Assembly: GCF_014297365.1 (NCBI RefSeq)
Contig: NZ_JACOQD010000001.1
Coordinates: 1,302,001-1,366,000 of the forward strand
Direction: 5' to 3'
Source of the DNA: Winogradskyella echinorum
GTDB lineage: Bacteria; Bacteroidota; Bacteroidia; Flavobacteriales; Flavobacteriaceae
DNA length: 64,000 nucleotides
Shown here one piece after another: positions 1-8,729 of the stretch (within the stretch, counting starts at the first letter, position 1; each line of letters opens with the position of its first letter). The notes beneath the pieces were generated by a model. It had not been told where the DNA came from. It did not search any database and saw only the letters and a program-made list of their open reading frames with translations. A program made the translations under genes and the position numbers.

Positions 1-215
1 GCAGCTAATTCTTCAATGTCTTCACCTTCTAGTAATATATTTCCTTCAGTAACTTCATACTCTTCTTTACCAGCAATTACAGAGGCTAAAGTACTTTTTC
101 CAGAACCATTTGGTCCCATTATAGCATGTACTTCTCCTGCTTTAACTTCTAGGTTAATACCTCTTAAAATTCCTTTATCTTCTACACTTGCATGTAAGTT
201 ATTTATCTTTAACAT
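1..215 (-). CDS. sufC: SufC, Fe-S cluster assembly ATPase (5' part; 3' part beyond window)
   Basis: This is the N-terminal 71 residues of the ABC-type ATPase of the SufBCD Fe-S scaffold. It works in the cytoplasm and drives conformational change in SufB-SufD during cluster assembly. The Walker A motif GPNGSGKST is visible near residues 34-42, preceded by the usual SufC beginning MLKINNLHASVEDKGILRG. The start is the ATG whose complement lies at 213-215; the frame stays open to base 1, so the gene is cut by the window edge. It follows the small lipoprotein gene by 4 bases and SufB further upstream, so it is part of the suf operon. SufD and SufS would be expected to the left of the window; that is inference. 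Confidence 0.95.
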   Translation of the reverse strand, partial: MLKINNLHASVEDKGILRGINLEVKAGEVHAIMGPNGSGKSTLASVIAGKEEYEVTEGNILLEGEDIEELA

Positions 216-219
216 AGTC

Positions 220-627
220 TTAATTTCCTAGTTTTATAACGTCTTCTTTATTTTGGTCTGGTGCTTCCACCTTTAAAATTTCTTTAATTTCTACTCTGTA
301 TTGCCAGCCTTCTTCACCTTCGGGTTTTTCAAATTTCCTTACCCTAACAGTTACAGGAACCATATCGGTTGCTTCTTTTTTAAACGGTTTAACTTGTTCT
401 TCTAAAAGCTGTAAATTATCATCTATAACAACACCATAAATTTCATTTGCTGTTTGTAAAACGGCTGCATCAGTATAGTACACATATTCGCCTCTCATTG
501 TTATTAATCCGTCGTTAGCGTCGTAAGACTTTGCTCGATTCTCTTCGAGATTAACCTTTTGTTTTGCTTCGTTTTTGCAACTTGAAAAACTAATTAAAGC
601 AATTAAAATGACAATTATTTTTTTCAT
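220..627 (-). CDS. Small lipoprotein encoded inside the suf operon
   Basis: This 135-residue protein has a lipoprotein signal peptide: Lys-Lys, a hydrophobic run, then the lipobox FSSC with Cys at about residue 17. I do not recognise the mature domain. It is highly charged, about 115 residues, with an EEGWQYRVEIKEIL segment near the C-terminus that suggests a small beta-rich fold. It lies between sufB (46 bases upstream) and sufC (4 bases downstream), so it is probably co-transcribed with them. SufB and SufC are cytoplasmic whereas this product should be anchored at an outer or inner membrane surface, so its place here may be operonic convenience rather than function. The 46-base gap before it carries a short palindromic repeat. 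Confidence 0.8.
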   Translation of the reverse strand: MKKIIVILIALISFSSCKNEAKQKVNLEENRAKSYDANDGLITMRGEYVYYTDAAVLQTANEIYGVVIDDNLQLLEEQVKPFKKEATDMVPVTVRVRKFEKPEGEEGWQYRVEIKEILKVEAPDQNKEDVIKLGN

Positions 628-635
628 TTTTCTTT

Positions 636-659
636 GTCATTCCTGCAAAGGCAGGAATC
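636..659. repeat. Short interspersed palindrome, family A
   Basis: The arms ATTCCTGC (639-646) and GCAGGAAT (651-658) enclose a 4-base loop AAAG, preceded by GTC. Related copies occur at 48266-48285, 54046-54065 and, inverted and degenerate, 54445-54469. All are between genes. This copy lies between sufB and the small lipoprotein gene and would be transcribed as a hairpin. Confidence 0.75.
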
Positions 660-673
660 TTTTTAATTTGAAT

Positions 674-2122
674 TTAACCTACACTTCCCTCTAAACTTAT
701 TTCTAATAATTTCTGAGCTTCTACAGCAAATTCCATTGGGAGTTTATTTAATACTTCTTTACTAAAGCCATTAACAATAAGTGCTATAGCTTTTTCTGTA
801 TCAATACCACGTTGGTTACAATAGAAAATCTGGTCTTCACCAATTTTACTAGTTGTAGCTTCATGTTCTATTTGGGCTGATTTATTTTTTGCTTCTATAT
901 ACGGAAATGTGTGCGCACCACACTCATTACCCATTAGTAAACTATCGCACTGAGAAAAGTTACGTGCATTATCTGCTCTAGAATTTATTTGAACTAACCC
1001 ACGATAAGAATTTTGAGATTTACCAGCTGAAATTCCTTTAGAAATAATAGTTGACTTGGTGTTTTTTCCTAAGTGAACCATTTTTGTACCAGTATCTGCT
1101 TGCTGATAATTATTAGTCACAGCAATTGAATAAAATTCACCTACTGAATTATCACCTTTTAATATACATGAAGGATATTTCCATGTTACAGCAGAACCTG
1201 TTTCAACCTGAGTCCATGAGATTTTCGCATTTTTCTCACAAAGACCTCTTTTGGTTACAAAGTTGAAAACACCACCTTTACCTTCAGCATTTCCTGGATA
1301 CCAGTTTTGTACAGTACTATATTTTATTTCAGCATCATCAAGAGCAATAAGTTCTACTACAGCAGCATGCAATTGATTTTCATCTCTGCTAGGCGCTGTA
1401 CATCCTTCTAGGTAACTTACATAACTACCCTCGTCTGCAATAACTAATGTTCTTTCAAACTGACCTGTACCTGCTTGGTTAATTCTGAAATAGGTTGACA
1501 ATTCCATAGGGCAACGTACTCCTTTTGGAATATAGCAAAACGATCCATCGCTAAACACAGCAGAATTTAATGCTGCATAAAAGTTGTCTTTTTGAGGTAC
1601 AACAGTACCAATATATTTCTTTACTAATTCTGGATGCTCCTTAATCGCTTCAGAAATACTCATAAAGATGATACCTTTTTCCGCTAAGGTTTTTTTGAAT
1701 GTTGTAGCCACTGAAACAGAATCTACAACGACATCCATTGCAACACCAGCAAGCTTTTTTTGTTCGTCTAACGAAATCCCTAATTTTTCAAAAGTTGCTA
1801 AAAGCTCAGGGTCAACTTCGTCAATACTATCATATTTTGGTTTGCTATTTGGTGCCGAATAATATGAAATAGCCTGAAAATCTGGTTTTTTATAATGCAC
1901 ATTAGCCCAATCTGGCTCGGTCATTTCTTTCCAAGATTTAAAAGCCTCTAATCTCCATTCTGTCATCCATTCTGGCTCCTCCTTTTTCTTAGAAATAGCT
2001 CTTACAATATCTTCATTTAGACCAACCGGAAATGTTTCAGATTCTATATCTGTGTAAAAACCATATTCATATTCTTTGGTTTTTAATTCTTCCCTTAAAT
2101 CGTCTTCTGTATACTTACTCAT
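674..2122 (-). CDS. sufB: SufB, Fe-S cluster scaffold protein
   Basis: SufB is the main scaffold of the SufBC2D complex, where nascent Fe-S clusters are built from SufS/SufE-derived persulfide. The 482-residue length is normal for SufB. Typical SufB segments are present: the N-terminal region with [11 protein letters not shown], the central beta-helix with [11 protein letters not shown], and a conserved C-terminal part with [18 protein letters not shown]. The latter includes the Cys-containing region near the SufD interface. It begins 9 bases after the SufA-type gene and is followed by a small lipoprotein gene and sufC. Order sufA-sufB-(lipoprotein)-sufC is seen directly. Assignment is secure. 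Confidence 0.97.
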   Translation of the reverse strand: MSKYTEDDLREELKTKEYEYGFYTDIESETFPVGLNEDIVRAISKKKEEPEWMTEWRLEAFKSWKEMTEPDWANVHYKKPDFQAISYYSAPNSKPKYDSIDEVDPELLATFEKLGISLDEQKKLAGVAMDVVVDSVSVATTFKKTLAEKGIIFMSISEAIKEHPELVKKYIGTVVPQKDNFYAALNSAVFSDGSFCYIPKGVRCPMELSTYFRINQAGTGQFERTLVIADEGSYVSYLEGCTAPSRDENQLHAAVVELIALDDAEIKYSTVQNWYPGNAEGKGGVFNFVTKRGLCEKNAKISWTQVETGSAVTWKYPSCILKGDNSVGEFYSIAVTNNYQQADTGTKMVHLGKNTKSTIISKGISAGKSQNSYRGLVQINSRADNARNFSQCDSLLMGNECGAHTFPYIEAKNKSAQIEHEATTSKIGEDQIFYCNQRGIDTEKAIALIVNGFSKEVLNKLPMEFAVEAQKLLEISLEGSVG

Positions 2123-2131
2123 AAATCTTTT

Positions 2132-2461
2132 TTAAAGTGAGAATGATTCTCCACAACCACATGTTCGGTTGGCATTTGGGTTGTTAAAAACAAAGCCAGT
2201 TCCGTTTAATCCTCCTGAATATTCTAAAGTTGTTCCAATAAGGTATAAGAAGCTTTTTTTGTCAACAATAATTTTAACACCATTATCTTCAAAGACTTTA
2301 TCTTCTTCTGCCTGCTTATTGTCGAATTTTAAATCGTAGGATAGACCAGAGCAACCACCACTTTTTACACCAACTCTAACAAAATCGGTTGTGGGATTAA
2401 AGCCGTCGTCAGTCATTAATTCTACGACTTTCTTTTTAGCTGTTTCAGAAACTTTTATCAT
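2132..2461 (-). CDS. sufA: SufA/IscA-type Fe-S carrier protein (HesB family)
   Basis: This 109-residue A-type carrier receives clusters from the SufBCD scaffold and hands them to target apoproteins. The three ligand cysteines of the family are present: Cys37 in SGGCSGL, and Cys101 and Cys103 in the C-terminal CGCGESF motif. It is the first gene of the suf operon, 9 bases before sufB. A TAnnTTTG promoter element lies 32 bases upstream of the ATG. Whether it is best called SufA, IscA or ErpA cannot be decided from family motifs; the operon position favours SufA. Confidence 0.93.
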   Translation of the reverse strand: MIKVSETAKKKVVELMTDDGFNPTTDFVRVGVKSGGCSGLSYDLKFDNKQAEEDKVFEDNGVKIIVDKKSFLYLIGTTLEYSGGLNGTGFVFNNPNANRTCGCGESFSL

Positions 2462-2492
2462 ATTCTTATATAGATTATCTCTAAATAGAGGG

Positions 2493-2500
2493 CAAAGATA
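2493..2500 (-). promoter_or_regulatory. Probable -7 element of the suf operon promoter
   Basis: Read on the minus strand this is TATCTTTG, a match to the Bacteroidota TAnnTTTG consensus, ending 31 bases before the sufA ATG. No clear TTG is found at 19-20 bases upstream, so the -33 box is weak or absent. Confidence 0.5.
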
Positions 2501-2597
2501 CGATATAAGTCTCTTTTTACCATATAACCTAACATTATATTAGGATATGATTTAATAGTCTTTGGTTATGAAGTTTTAAGAACTAATTAAGTAGGTA

Positions 2598-2834
2598 TTA
2601 AGATGCTTTAGTTTTTAAGGTGCGTTGTTTAAGTCGATACAACTTTTGTAGTGTGTCTTTAAGTTGTGTATTGGTGACAGTATTAGTATCGAAATTACCA
2701 TTATCGTCAGTAACAACAACTACATCGCAATGAGTACAAGTCAGTTCTACTGTGTAATCTATGTTGGTTTTTGATCTTATATAATTATGCCCAAAAATGG
2801 CACATGGTAGGTTTTTGTTTGTATTAGATTTCAT
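2598..2834 (-). CDS. Small Cys/His zinc-ribbon-like protein (paralogue 1 of 3)
   Basis: This 78-residue protein of unknown function has the pattern C11-x4-H16 ... C33-x2-C36 followed by an NGNF segment, which could bind one zinc ion. The same pattern and spacing (17 residues from His to the third Cys) occur in the proteins at 8713-8943 and 9025-9267. The layout resembles small prophage-type proteins such as DUF1660, but I am not sure of that assignment. A longer frame reaches 2927, but the ATG at 2834 is preferred because alignment with the two paralogues starts there. A TAnnTTTG element at 2867-2874 would also lie inside the longer frame. The C-terminus is basic and helical. Confidence 0.75.
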   Translation of the reverse strand: MKSNTNKNLPCAIFGHNYIRSKTNIDYTVELTCTHCDVVVVTDDNGNFDTNTVTNTQLKDTLQKLYRLKQRTLKTKAS

Positions 2835-2866
2835 AAGTAGGGTTAATTTAGGGAAAAACAATTTAG

Positions 2867-2874
2867 CAAAAATA
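2867..2874 (-). promoter_or_regulatory. Probable -7 element of the small zinc-ribbon gene
   Basis: The minus strand reads TATTTTTG, 32 bases before the preferred ATG at 2834. It supports that start over the upstream one at 2927. No good TTG box is found at the usual distance. Confidence 0.4.
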
Positions 2875-2945
2875 GTACCTAAAAAATGCTTAAATACTTC
2901 ATTTTTCGATGAAATACTTAAAAACATAATCCTTTTCTTACAAAT

Positions 2946-4004
2946 TTAGTTTTGGAATTCAGGATTATTTATATAAGATGGGTCAGAAAGGGATAATAGA
3001 AATGCTTTTAAATCTGCTTTTTCTTGAGTAGTTAATTGTACGCCTCCTTCGTCAATTTTTTTCATTAATGGATCTATTGTAGGAGAATCTTGAAGTCCTT
3101 CACTATAATGATTAATAACCTCATCTAAGGTACTAAAACGACCATCGTGCATATAAGGAGCTGTGAATGCCAAGTTACGTAACGAAGGTGATCTAAATTT
3201 TCCGTTATCATTAGGGTCGCCTGTGACTTCTCCTAATCCTAAATCTAAAAAACTACTGTCTAAGCCATTATTATGAAACAAATTATCAGTCCATAACGGG
3301 TTATTTGGACTGCCATGACAATGAAAGCAATCTCCTTTATCTTCTCTTAAAAAAATATCTAGGCCATTTAGTTCTTGAGATGTTAAATTTGCTTGTCCTA
3401 GAGTATATTTATCGAATTTTGAATTGGCAGAGATTAATGTGCGTTCAAATTGTGCAATAGCTTTTGTGGTTAACTCTTTTGTAATCGTACTAGTTTTAAA
3501 AGCTAATCTAAATAATTCGGGATATTCAGGATGTTGTTGAAGTCTATCTACTACGTCATCCCAATTGCTGTGCAATTCAATAGGATTTTCTACGGGTTCT
3601 TCCGCTTGTCTCTCCAAGCTAAGCGCAGTTCCGTCCCAGTTATAACGTTCATTATAATTCCATGCGAGATTAAAAAGTGGCATGGAATTTCGAGTTCCAA
3701 AAACACCGTCTATGCCACTACTTGTGGGAGTATTATCAGTAAATGCATTTTGAGGTGCATGACAACTAGCACAAGCTTGTGTTCCATTGGCAGAAAGTAT
3801 TTTATCAAAAAAAAGTTTTTTTCCAAGAGCTATACCTTCAACCGTTTGTGGATTATCATTTGGAATTACGGGAGGAATAATATTATCTGAAAATATTATT
3901 GGAATATCTAGTGGTTGAGGAGTAGGTTCATAGCCTGTTTCTTCATTTGAACAGCTCAAACAAAAAATACTCAAAGGAACTATATATAACCACTTTTTAA
4001 GCAT
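2946..4004 (-). CDS. MbnH/MauG-like dihaem cytochrome c peroxidase, lipoprotein
   Basis: This 352-residue protein is of the bacterial dihaem peroxidase family. Two haem c attachment motifs are visible: C78-A-S-C81-H82 and C226-F-H-C229-H230. A lipobox CLSC near residue 18 predicts lipid anchoring outside the cytoplasm. The C-terminal TAPYMHDGRFSTLDEVI segment is typical of this family. It is the last gene of a four-gene operon and follows an MbnP-like gene by 12 bases. In the methanobactin system MbnH, a MauG relative, converts a Trp of its partner MbnP to kynurenine, creating a copper site. The MbnP pairing makes an MbnH-like role more likely than peroxide detoxification; this is inference. 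No methanobactin genes are seen here. Confidence 0.88.
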   Translation of the reverse strand: MLKKWLYIVPLSIFCLSCSNEETGYEPTPQPLDIPIIFSDNIIPPVIPNDNPQTVEGIALGKKLFFDKILSANGTQACASCHAPQNAFTDNTPTSSGIDGVFGTRNSMPLFNLAWNYNERYNWDGTALSLERQAEEPVENPIELHSNWDDVVDRLQQHPEYPELFRLAFKTSTITKELTTKAIAQFERTLISANSKFDKYTLGQANLTSQELNGLDIFLREDKGDCFHCHGSPNNPLWTDNLFHNNGLDSSFLDLGLGEVTGDPNDNGKFRSPSLRNLAFTAPYMHDGRFSTLDEVINHYSEGLQDSPTIDPLMKKIDEGGVQLTTQEKADLKAFLLSLSDPSYINNPEFQN

Positions 4005-4016
4005 ATAAATAACTAA

Positions 4017-4787
4017 TTATTGATTAACATCTCCCAAACTAAAAACATTCTGCCCATTTTCAAACATCATGATTTGGGCTGTAGAATTTGGCATTAGCAT
4101 TTGGTTATAATCATTTAAATCCCAAAGATTAGGATTTTTAAACCACTCTGCGATGTTCATATTTACTTCAATATCAATGTTGTTGGTTATTGCAATTTCA
4201 CCTAAATCTACTTTAAAAAAAGTGTCTTGAGGAAATGTGGGATTTGCTCCAGGATTATCAACAGCTCGAATAACATGATAATTAAATCCTTGTTCTTGTG
4301 CGTTTGAATTGATAAACTTTCCGTCGAACTGCATATAGTGGTAACCGCCTCCTAACATGTCTGGTACATTAAAAGATTCAGAATTTAAATCGAGATAATT
4401 CTCAGCATTGTCTTCATTATCTAATCCAAAGGTAAATGACACATTGTAGTTGCCAGTTGGTATTTGGGTTTCTGGTGTAAAACTTAAATTGGTATTGTTG
4501 GTGACATCCACTAAATTATAAACGTCTAATTCAATAATTTCATTTGTACTAGATGTAAAAGTAATATCGGAAATGACATAGCGTAGTCTTTCAATACTCA
4601 ATTGGTCTCCATTGGCATTAGTAAATTGAATGGTGTTGAAATCGGTATTAGTAATTATCGTTTCATCCCAATTATGAGTAAAATTAAAAGTTGTTGATAC
4701 ATTTGGAGTTAAATTATCATCATTGTCTTCACTGCAAGAGTAAAAACCGAGTAGTGTAATTAAGAAAAGAGGCAAAATTTTCTTCAT
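4017..4787 (-). CDS. MbnP-like copper-associated lipoprotein
   Basis: This 256-residue secreted protein has a lipobox (FYSC, Cys at about residue 18) and an MbnP-type domain. It begins with a TFNFTHNW strand, includes the RLRYVISDITF segment, and ends with an AEWFKNPNLWD motif. The family is linked to periplasmic copper handling; its modified Trp is made by a dihaem MbnH enzyme. Trp residues suitable for modification are present (HNWDE; AEWF; NLWD), but I cannot say which would be used. The gene ends 12 bases before the dihaem peroxidase gene and starts 2 bases after the beta-propeller lipoprotein gene, so all are co-transcribed. Family assignment is from recognition of the overall pattern. 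Confidence 0.75.
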   Translation of the reverse strand: MKKILPLFLITLLGFYSCSEDNDDNLTPNVSTTFNFTHNWDETIITNTDFNTIQFTNANGDQLSIERLRYVISDITFTSSTNEIIELDVYNLVDVTNNTNLSFTPETQIPTGNYNVSFTFGLDNEDNAENYLDLNSESFNVPDMLGGGYHYMQFDGKFINSNAQEQGFNYHVIRAVDNPGANPTFPQDTFFKVDLGEIAITNNIDIEVNMNIAEWFKNPNLWDLNDYNQMLMPNSTAQIMMFENGQNVFSLGDVNQ

Positions 4788-4789
4788 TT

Positions 4790-6115
4790 TTAATCAATTT
4801 TAATAATTAGTAAGTCAGTGAAACCTTTATTTTCTATGATGTCTCCATCATTACTTGTGCTATCTCCAACCGCAATAATAGAGGCATCGTTAAGTTGTGC
4901 AATTCCATATGCAAAATCAACATTAGAACCTCCAATGGTGGTTTCCCATTGCAGATTTCCATTTGCATCTACTTCTAAAACCCATGCGTCATTTTGACCT
5001 TTATTTTCAGATACATCTATATCGCTGCTTCTAGAACTTCCAGCTAATAAAAAGCTATTATTTTGAGTTTTTACGATAGAACGAGATACATCAAAACTTG
5101 AACCTCCAATAGTTTTTTCCCAAAGTAAATTTCCGTTTGGTGATATTTTAATTAGCCACAAATCTGCAGCTCCAATATTATTAGAGACATCATTATTATC
5201 ACTTCTTGTGTCGCCAGCAATTATAAAATTACCATCACTAGACTTTACAATAGCTCTTGCTTCGTCAATTTGATCTCCACCATATGATTTTTCCCAAATT
5301 AAATCGCCTAAAGCGGAAATTTTAATCACCCAAAAATCATAAGAGCCAATATTGTTAGAAATATCTGTGTCATCACTATCTGAACCTCCTGCGATAATAA
5401 AACCATTATCATCTGTTTGGATTATTCCTTCCGGAGTATCAGTAAAATTGCCACCGAAGTATCTGCTCCATTCAACATTACCAGATGCGTTTAATTTTAA
5501 AACCCAATAATCGCCACCTGCATGCAGACTTTCTCCACTTCGAGAAGAATTTCCCAAACCACCAGAAGCGGTTACATCTAATATACCAGAGATTAAATAC
5601 CCTTGATCATTAGTTTGAATCACTGATATACCAGAATCTGCTCCTTGATATCCAAACGATTTTTGCCAAGATATATTTCCGTTAGCATCTAGTTTTGCTA
5701 GCCAATAATCTTGTAAACCTGCATTTTCTGTTAGATCTCCATCGCTACTGAAGCTATAACCAAGAATTGCATATCCTCCATCTTGTGTTTGTATAATGTC
5801 ACTACCTCTTTCATCTGCAGTGCCACCATAAGTTTTTTGCCATTGCAATTCATCTTCAGCATTAAATTTTAAAACCCAATAATCAAAACTTTCATTTTGC
5901 TTATCAGTAATATCTCCATCCATGCTTTGGGTAAAACCTAAAATTGCATAACCTCCATCAGTGGTTGCCACAACAGATTGCGCACTATCATTTTTGCTTC
6001 CACCAAAGGTCTTTACATAGGTTACAGTGTTATCAATAGGGCTAGAGTCGTCACTACTATTACAATTTAGAAGTAACAGAAAAAATATAATATAACGTGA
6101 GGCCTTAAATAACAT
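4790..6115 (-). CDS. Repeat-containing beta-propeller lipoprotein
   Basis: This 441-residue protein has a lipobox (LLNC) and about seven repeats of 55-60 residues. Each repeat has the form W-x-K-x-[FY]-GG-x2-x-D, then a GGYxIxG strand, a DGD or DxS turn and D-x-WV-x-K-x-DANGN. This is a blade pattern, and the protein should form a surface or periplasmic beta-propeller. No catalytic motif was found. It sits 3 bases after the LVIVD/TSP3 gene and 2 bases before the MbnP-like gene, hence in one operon with them. A role as a binding or scaffolding surface protein is inference. Internal repeat boundaries were judged by eye. Confidence 0.8.
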   Translation of the reverse strand: MLFKASRYIIFFLLLLNCNSSDDSSPIDNTVTYVKTFGGSKNDSAQSVVATTDGGYAILGFTQSMDGDITDKQNESFDYWVLKFNAEDELQWQKTYGGTADERGSDIIQTQDGGYAILGYSFSSDGDLTENAGLQDYWLAKLDANGNISWQKSFGYQGADSGISVIQTNDQGYLISGILDVTASGGLGNSSRSGESLHAGGDYWVLKLNASGNVEWSRYFGGNFTDTPEGIIQTDDNGFIIAGGSDSDDTDISNNIGSYDFWVIKISALGDLIWEKSYGGDQIDEARAIVKSSDGNFIIAGDTRSDNNDVSNNIGAADLWLIKISPNGNLLWEKTIGGSSFDVSRSIVKTQNNSFLLAGSSRSSDIDVSENKGQNDAWVLEVDANGNLQWETTIGGSNVDFAYGIAQLNDASIIAVGDSTSNDGDIIENKGFTDLLIIKID

Positions 6116-6118
6116 GTC

Positions 6119-7567
6119 TTAGTTATTTGCTCTAGCAATAAACATACCTCCTTCAATATCACTTATAAGGATATTTCCACTTTCAAAAAATGGATAAATG
6201 TTCCAAGCACCATTAAAGTCGGTATTGTCGTTAGCAATATAAGTGTCAATATATCCAGTTTCCGTCATTACTCCAGAAGCAATGTTTGAGATATCAATAA
6301 CGCGCATTCCAGCGGCATAATTAGCGATGTAAAAAGTGTTACCGACCACATAACCATTATGGTCAATAGCTTCTGTTGGCCCAAAATAATCCATATGAAA
6401 TACTGGGTTATCTAAATCTGTAAAATCGAATACAATAGTTCTTGAGTTCCCACCAAAGTCAATTTCATCAATTTCATCTCCCAGTAAAAAGTACTGCATA
6501 TTTTCTGTAAACCATCCTTGATGTGTATAGCCAATATTACTATAATCTATACTCGAAATTTGAGTTGGTGCATTTTTATTGGTAACATCTATAATTACAA
6601 CTTCGTTTTCATTACTTCCAATTAAAATTTCTTTACCTGTATGGTCCGCATCTGGTCCATTGTACGTTACAACTTGAGCGTCGTGAGAATAAGCATCACT
6701 AGCGTAACCTCCTGCTGCTATAGGATTAGTTGGGTTTTGAATATTTATAAAATGAGGGCCTCCACTAAACGTGTTAGAACCTACAACGTAAGCAAAACCA
6801 GAATTTTCATTTATCACAATGTTGTGAGCACTACCAAAACCGTTATAATTAGCGTCGGCTGAAAATGTTTCTGGTGGATTAGCTACATTCCTTAAACGTG
6901 TTAAATCAAAAACTTGCATGCCATGATCTGTAGCTTCACTAACGATAAAAGCATGATTATTATAAACTTTTATATCTCTCCAAAGACTAGTCGTAGTAGC
7001 TGTTGGTAGTCGACCTAAGAGAATTGGGTTTGCCGGACTAGAAATATCAACAAATGCTGAGCCTGAAGTTGTGCCAACTAAAGCATATTCTTTACCAGTG
7101 TCAGGATCTGTCCAACCCCAAGAATCATTGCCTTCAGCACCAGAACCACCTAATTCTTCAGCAGAAATATGACTCATTAAATCAAAACCGCTACATGGAT
7201 AACCTCCAGCTAAGCCATTGACACATGGAAATTGAGGAAGATTGTCACCATCACAACTATCCCCAAGACCATTATTATTACTATCTTCTTGACCTGGATT
7301 TGCTATTAATGGGCAATTATCATTTACATCTAACACACCATCATTATCATCGTCATCATCACAAACATCACCAATGCCATCATTGTCAGAATCTAGTTGG
7401 TCTACATTTGCAATAGAAGGGCAATTATCAAATGCATTTAAAATAGTGTCATTATCAATATCAGAATTAGGATTATCTGTATCTTCATTAGAACAGTTTT
7501 GCAAGAACATACAGATTACACATATCGATAAAATTGAAATAATATTCTTTAGGGCATTTCGTTTCAT
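6119..7567 (-). CDS. Secreted LVIVD-repeat ('choice-of-anchor B') protein with thrombospondin type 3 repeats
   Basis: This 482-residue protein has a signal sequence with lipobox (LQNC, about residue 24). It then has two calcium-binding thrombospondin type 3 repeats rich in Asp (NAFDNCPSIANVDQLDSDND and a second copy). A long beta-propeller region follows, with LVIVD-like units (for example VFDLTRLRN, IIDVTNKNA, VIDISNI). The ATG at 7567 is chosen because the frame upstream of it (to 7585) starts only with TTG, and because the Lys-Arg signal start follows. It is the first gene of the operon with the propeller lipoprotein, MbnP-like protein and dihaem peroxidase. Its biochemical role is not known. 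The family is often on the cell surface. Confidence 0.8.
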   Translation of the reverse strand: MKRNALKNIISILSICVICMFLQNCSNEDTDNPNSDIDNDTILNAFDNCPSIANVDQLDSDNDGIGDVCDDDDDNDGVLDVNDNCPLIANPGQEDSNNNGLGDSCDGDNLPQFPCVNGLAGGYPCSGFDLMSHISAEELGGSGAEGNDSWGWTDPDTGKEYALVGTTSGSAFVDISSPANPILLGRLPTATTTSLWRDIKVYNNHAFIVSEATDHGMQVFDLTRLRNVANPPETFSADANYNGFGSAHNIVINENSGFAYVVGSNTFSGGPHFINIQNPTNPIAAGGYASDAYSHDAQVVTYNGPDADHTGKEILIGSNENEVVIIDVTNKNAPTQISSIDYSNIGYTHQGWFTENMQYFLLGDEIDEIDFGGNSRTIVFDFTDLDNPVFHMDYFGPTEAIDHNGYVVGNTFYIANYAAGMRVIDISNIASGVMTETGYIDTYIANDNTDFNGAWNIYPFFESGNILISDIEGGMFIARANN

Positions 7568-7642
7568 GGACTCTTTTTTTAGCAATTTACTGTAAAAAAT
7601 ACATTTGTAATAAATAGCCTCATAAATAATGCCATTAATGTC

Positions 7643-7672
7643 TTGCTATTCAAAAAAGGCATAATATTTTTG
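7643..7672 (+). promoter_or_regulatory. thiL promoter, nearly leaderless
   Basis: TTG at 7643-7645, a 19-base spacer and TATTTTTG at 7665-7672 match the Bacteroidota consensus. The ATG of thiL follows only 4 bases later, so transcription should begin at or within a few bases of the start codon. Confidence 0.65.
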
Positions 7673-7676
7673 CAAT

Positions 7677-8729
7677 ATGATAGAAGATAAAAATCCACAG
7701 CGTACTCCATTAAGTGATTTAGGAGAGTTTAAACTTATTGAACACCTAACTAAACATTTTAAAGTCTCTCAAAAGTCGACTGTTAAGAGTATTGGTGACG
7801 ATGCTGCAGTATTAAGTTTTAAAAAGAAACAAGTGGTCGTTTCTACTGACTTATTAGTTGAAGGAGTTCATTTTGATTTGAGTTATGTACCCTTAAAGCA
7901 TTTGGGTTACAAAGCGTTGATAGTTAACCTATCTGATGTGTATGCAATGAATGCTACTGCTACTCAGGTTACAGTATCTATTGCAGTTTCTAATCGTTTT
8001 CCTCTTGAAGCTTTAGAAGAGTTGTATGCTGGTATTACTACCGCAGCAAAATTATATAATGTTGATGTGGTTGGAGGTGATACTACATCGTCAACATCTG
8101 GATTAATAATTTCTGTTACGGCCATTGGAGAGGTTGACGAGGATAAGGTTGTATTGCGTTCAGGTGCAAAACCAAATGATTTATTAGTTGTCACTGGAGA
8201 TTTAGGAGGTGCATATATGGGATTACAAATTTTAGAACGCGAAAAAGAAGTCTTTAAAGTCAACCCAAATAATCAACCAGATTTATCAATGTACACTTAT
8301 ATTGTTGAGCGCCAATTAAAACCGGAAGCACGAAAGGACATTGTAGAGTTATTAAATGAACTTAATGTAAAACCAACAAGTATGATAGATGTAAGTGACG
8401 GTTTATCATCTGAGGTTATTCATTTATGTAAGCAAAGTAAAGTAGGTGTAGATATATATGAAGATAAAATTCCGTTAGATCCACAGGTTATTTCAACATG
8501 TGAGGAGTTTAATATAGATAGTACAACAATTGCACTAAATGGAGGTGAGGATTATGAATTATTAATGACTATTTCGCAGGAGGATTTTCCGAAGATTAAA
8601 GGAAACCCTAATCTTACGATAATTGGGTATATGACAGATGAAGATAGAGGAATGCATTTAGTAACTAGAGCAGAGGAAAAAATTCCTATAATTGCCAAAG
8701 GTTGGAATGCACTTAAAGATCAATCATAA
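7677..8729 (+). CDS. thiL: Thiamine-monophosphate kinase ThiL
   Basis: ThiL phosphorylates thiamine monophosphate with ATP to give thiamine diphosphate, the last step of cofactor synthesis in the cytoplasm. The 350-residue length is normal. Family motifs visible are GDDAAVL near residue 41, the STDLLVEGVHFD segment, VVGGDTTSS, TGDLGGA, and the MIDVSDGLSSE and GGEDYELL motifs that bind substrate and Mg2+. The gene has its own near-leaderless promoter. Its 3' end overlaps the convergent small zinc-ribbon gene by 17 bases. No other thiamine genes are next to it. Confidence 0.96.
   Translation: MIEDKNPQRTPLSDLGEFKLIEHLTKHFKVSQKSTVKSIGDDAAVLSFKKKQVVVSTDLLVEGVHFDLSYVPLKHLGYKALIVNLSDVYAMNATATQVTVSIAVSNRFPLEALEELYAGITTAAKLYNVDVVGGDTTSSTSGLIISVTAIGEVDEDKVVLRSGAKPNDLLVVTGDLGGAYMGLQILEREKEVFKVNPNNQPDLSMYTYIVERQLKPEARKDIVELLNELNVKPTSMIDVSDGLSSEVIHLCKQSKVGVDIYEDKIPLDPQVISTCEEFNIDSTTIALNGGEDYELLMTISQEDFPKIKGNPNLTIIGYMTDEDRGMHLVTRAEEKIPIIAKGWNALKDQS

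Noticed and set aside
2835-2927. N-terminal extension of the first zinc-ribbon gene
   Set aside because: The extension is not shared with the paralogues and contains the predicted promoter element.
7225-7416. A plus-strand frame rich in His
   Set aside because: It is the antisense of the Asp-rich thrombospondin type 3 repeats (GAT/GAC read as ATC/CAT in another frame).
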